Source: Marichromatium gracile (GTDB lineage: Bacteria > Pseudomonadota > Gammaproteobacteria > Chromatiales > Chromatiaceae). Taken from it: a DNA stretch of 37,475 nucleotides. Below are positions 36,762 to 37,475 of the stretch, one piece after another. Location of the stretch: the NCBI RefSeq assembly GCF_004343155.1, contig NZ_SMDC01000018.1, positions 1 through 37,475 of the forward strand, read 5' to 3'. The notes beneath the pieces are model-generated. The model was given only the letters and a program-made list of their open reading frames with translations. It was not told the origin of the DNA and made no database searches. The position numbers were made by a program, and so were the translations under genes. Every line of letters starts with the position of its first letter. Within the stretch, counting starts at the first letter, position 1.

Positions 36762-37475
36762 TTACTCGATGATCTTGGAGACCACGCCGGCGCCGACGGT
36801 ACGACCACCCTCGCGAACAGCGAAGCGCAGGCCCTCTTCCATCGCGATCGGCGCGATCAGCTGGACGGTCATCTTGACGTTGTCGCCAGGCATGACCATC
36901 TCGATGCCCTCGGGCAGCTCGCAGGCACCAGTCACGTCGGTGGTGCGGAAGTAGAACTGCGGACGATAGCCGTTGAAGAAGGGGGTGTGACGACCGCCCT
37001 CTTCCTTGCTCAGCACGTACACCTCGGCCTCGAAGTTGGTGTGCGGGGTGATGCTGCCGGGCTTGGCCAGCACCTGACCACGCTCGACGTCCTCACGCTT
37101 GGTGCCGCGCAGCAGCACGCCGACGTTGTCACCGGCCTCGCCCTGGTCGAGCAGCTTGCGGAACATCTCCACGCCGGTGCAGGTGGTCTTGGTGGTGTCC
37201 TTGATGCCGACGATCTCGACCTCTTCACCGACCTTGATCACGCCACGCTCGACACGACCGGTCACCACGGTGCCGCGACCCGAGATCGAGAACACGTCCT
37301 CGATCGGCATCAGGAAGGCGCCGTCGACGGCACGCTCGGGCTCGGGGATGTAGCTGTCGAGCGCCTCGACCAGCTTGTCGATGGACGGACCACCGATCTC
37401 CGAGGTGTCGCCCTCGAGGGCGAGCTTGGCCGAACCGGTCACGATCGGGGTGTCATCACCCGGGAAGTCGTAGCT
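36762..37475 (-). CDS. tuf: Elongation factor Tu (C-terminal part, cut by window end)
   Basis: The last 238 codons of EF-Tu, open through the right edge of the window. Domains 2 and 3 are complete: [53 protein letters not shown] and the end [14 protein letters not shown]. The missing N-terminal part would carry the GTP-binding motifs. Its place before rpsJ suggests that fusA and the str group lie upstream outside the window. Confidence 0.98.
   Translation of the reverse strand, partial: SYDFPGDDTPIVTGSAKLALEGDTSEIGGPSIDKLVEALDSYIPEPERAVDGAFLMPIEDVFSISGRGTVVTGRVERGVIKVGEEVEIVGIKDTTKTTCTGVEMFRKLLDQGEAGDNVGVLLRGTKREDVERGQVLAKPGSITPHTNFEAEVYVLSKEEGGRHTPFFNGYRPQFYFRTTDVTGACELPEGIEMVMPGDNVKMTVQLIAPIAMEEGLRFAVREGGRTVGAGVVSKIIE

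Overview
The window looks like chromosomal DNA of a high-GC gammaproteobacterium, most likely a purple sulfur bacterium or close relative (Chromatiales). This is an inference. It rests on the strong GC bias at third codon positions, the gammaproteobacterial order of the ribosomal protein genes, the dcd-mrp-metG-rnf neighbourhood also known from Pseudomonas, the full Rnf/Rsx complex, and proteins such as DUF2835 and a YhhQ-type transporter. No photosynthesis or sulfur genes are present to prove the group.

Layout. Positions 1-433 hold a possible 3' end of an unseen gene and then a repeat cluster. Positions 434-3416 carry a GT4 glycosyltransferase (+), a flagellar-rod-like small protein (-), the queuosine-precursor transporter yhhQ (-) and dcd (-). 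Positions 3417-5922 hold mrp/apbC (-), with repeat clusters on both sides of it. Positions 5923-13509 hold metG and the complete operon rsxABCDGE (+), a membrane electron-transfer complex. Positions 13510-14832 hold an unassigned stretch, then an FMN riboswitch in front of ribB, which makes a flavin precursor; two Rnf subunits carry covalent FMN, so the two loci are linked by function. Positions 14891-17309 hold a terminator and, partly overlapping it, a near-consensus promoter with a palindrome over the -10 region, followed by an LbtU-like outer-membrane porin and a DmeF-type Co/Ni efflux protein. Positions 17459-22975 hold a phytoene-desaturase-like FAD oxidoreductase, an HD-domain phosphohydrolase, a 34-residue membrane peptide with a strong ribosome binding site, a DUF2835 protein, an SrmB-like DEAD-box helicase, a DUF533/TerB-like protein and a DUF62 SAM hydrolase.

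Positions 23008-37475 are the ribosomal protein supercluster, all on the minus strand. Transcription runs from tuf (cut by the window end) through the S10, spc and alpha groups to rplQ, ending at a textbook intrinsic terminator. The S10/spc and spc/alpha junctions remain visible as longer gaps, and the spc/alpha gap carries a strong predicted promoter.

The least explained structure is a family of modular, inverted-repeat-bounded elements (83-293, three tandem copies at 3487-4082, and a derived heptamer-rich cluster at 5385-5825). They are built from 7-base units (CTGRCGR and variants), a conserved core of about 90-100 bp, and outer motifs around CCGCAAAG/GCGAAGG. They fill both gaps of the otherwise conserved dcd-mrp-metG block. 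In every frame they read as repetitive Ser/Gln/Pro/Ala-rich peptides, so they easily produce false protein predictions.
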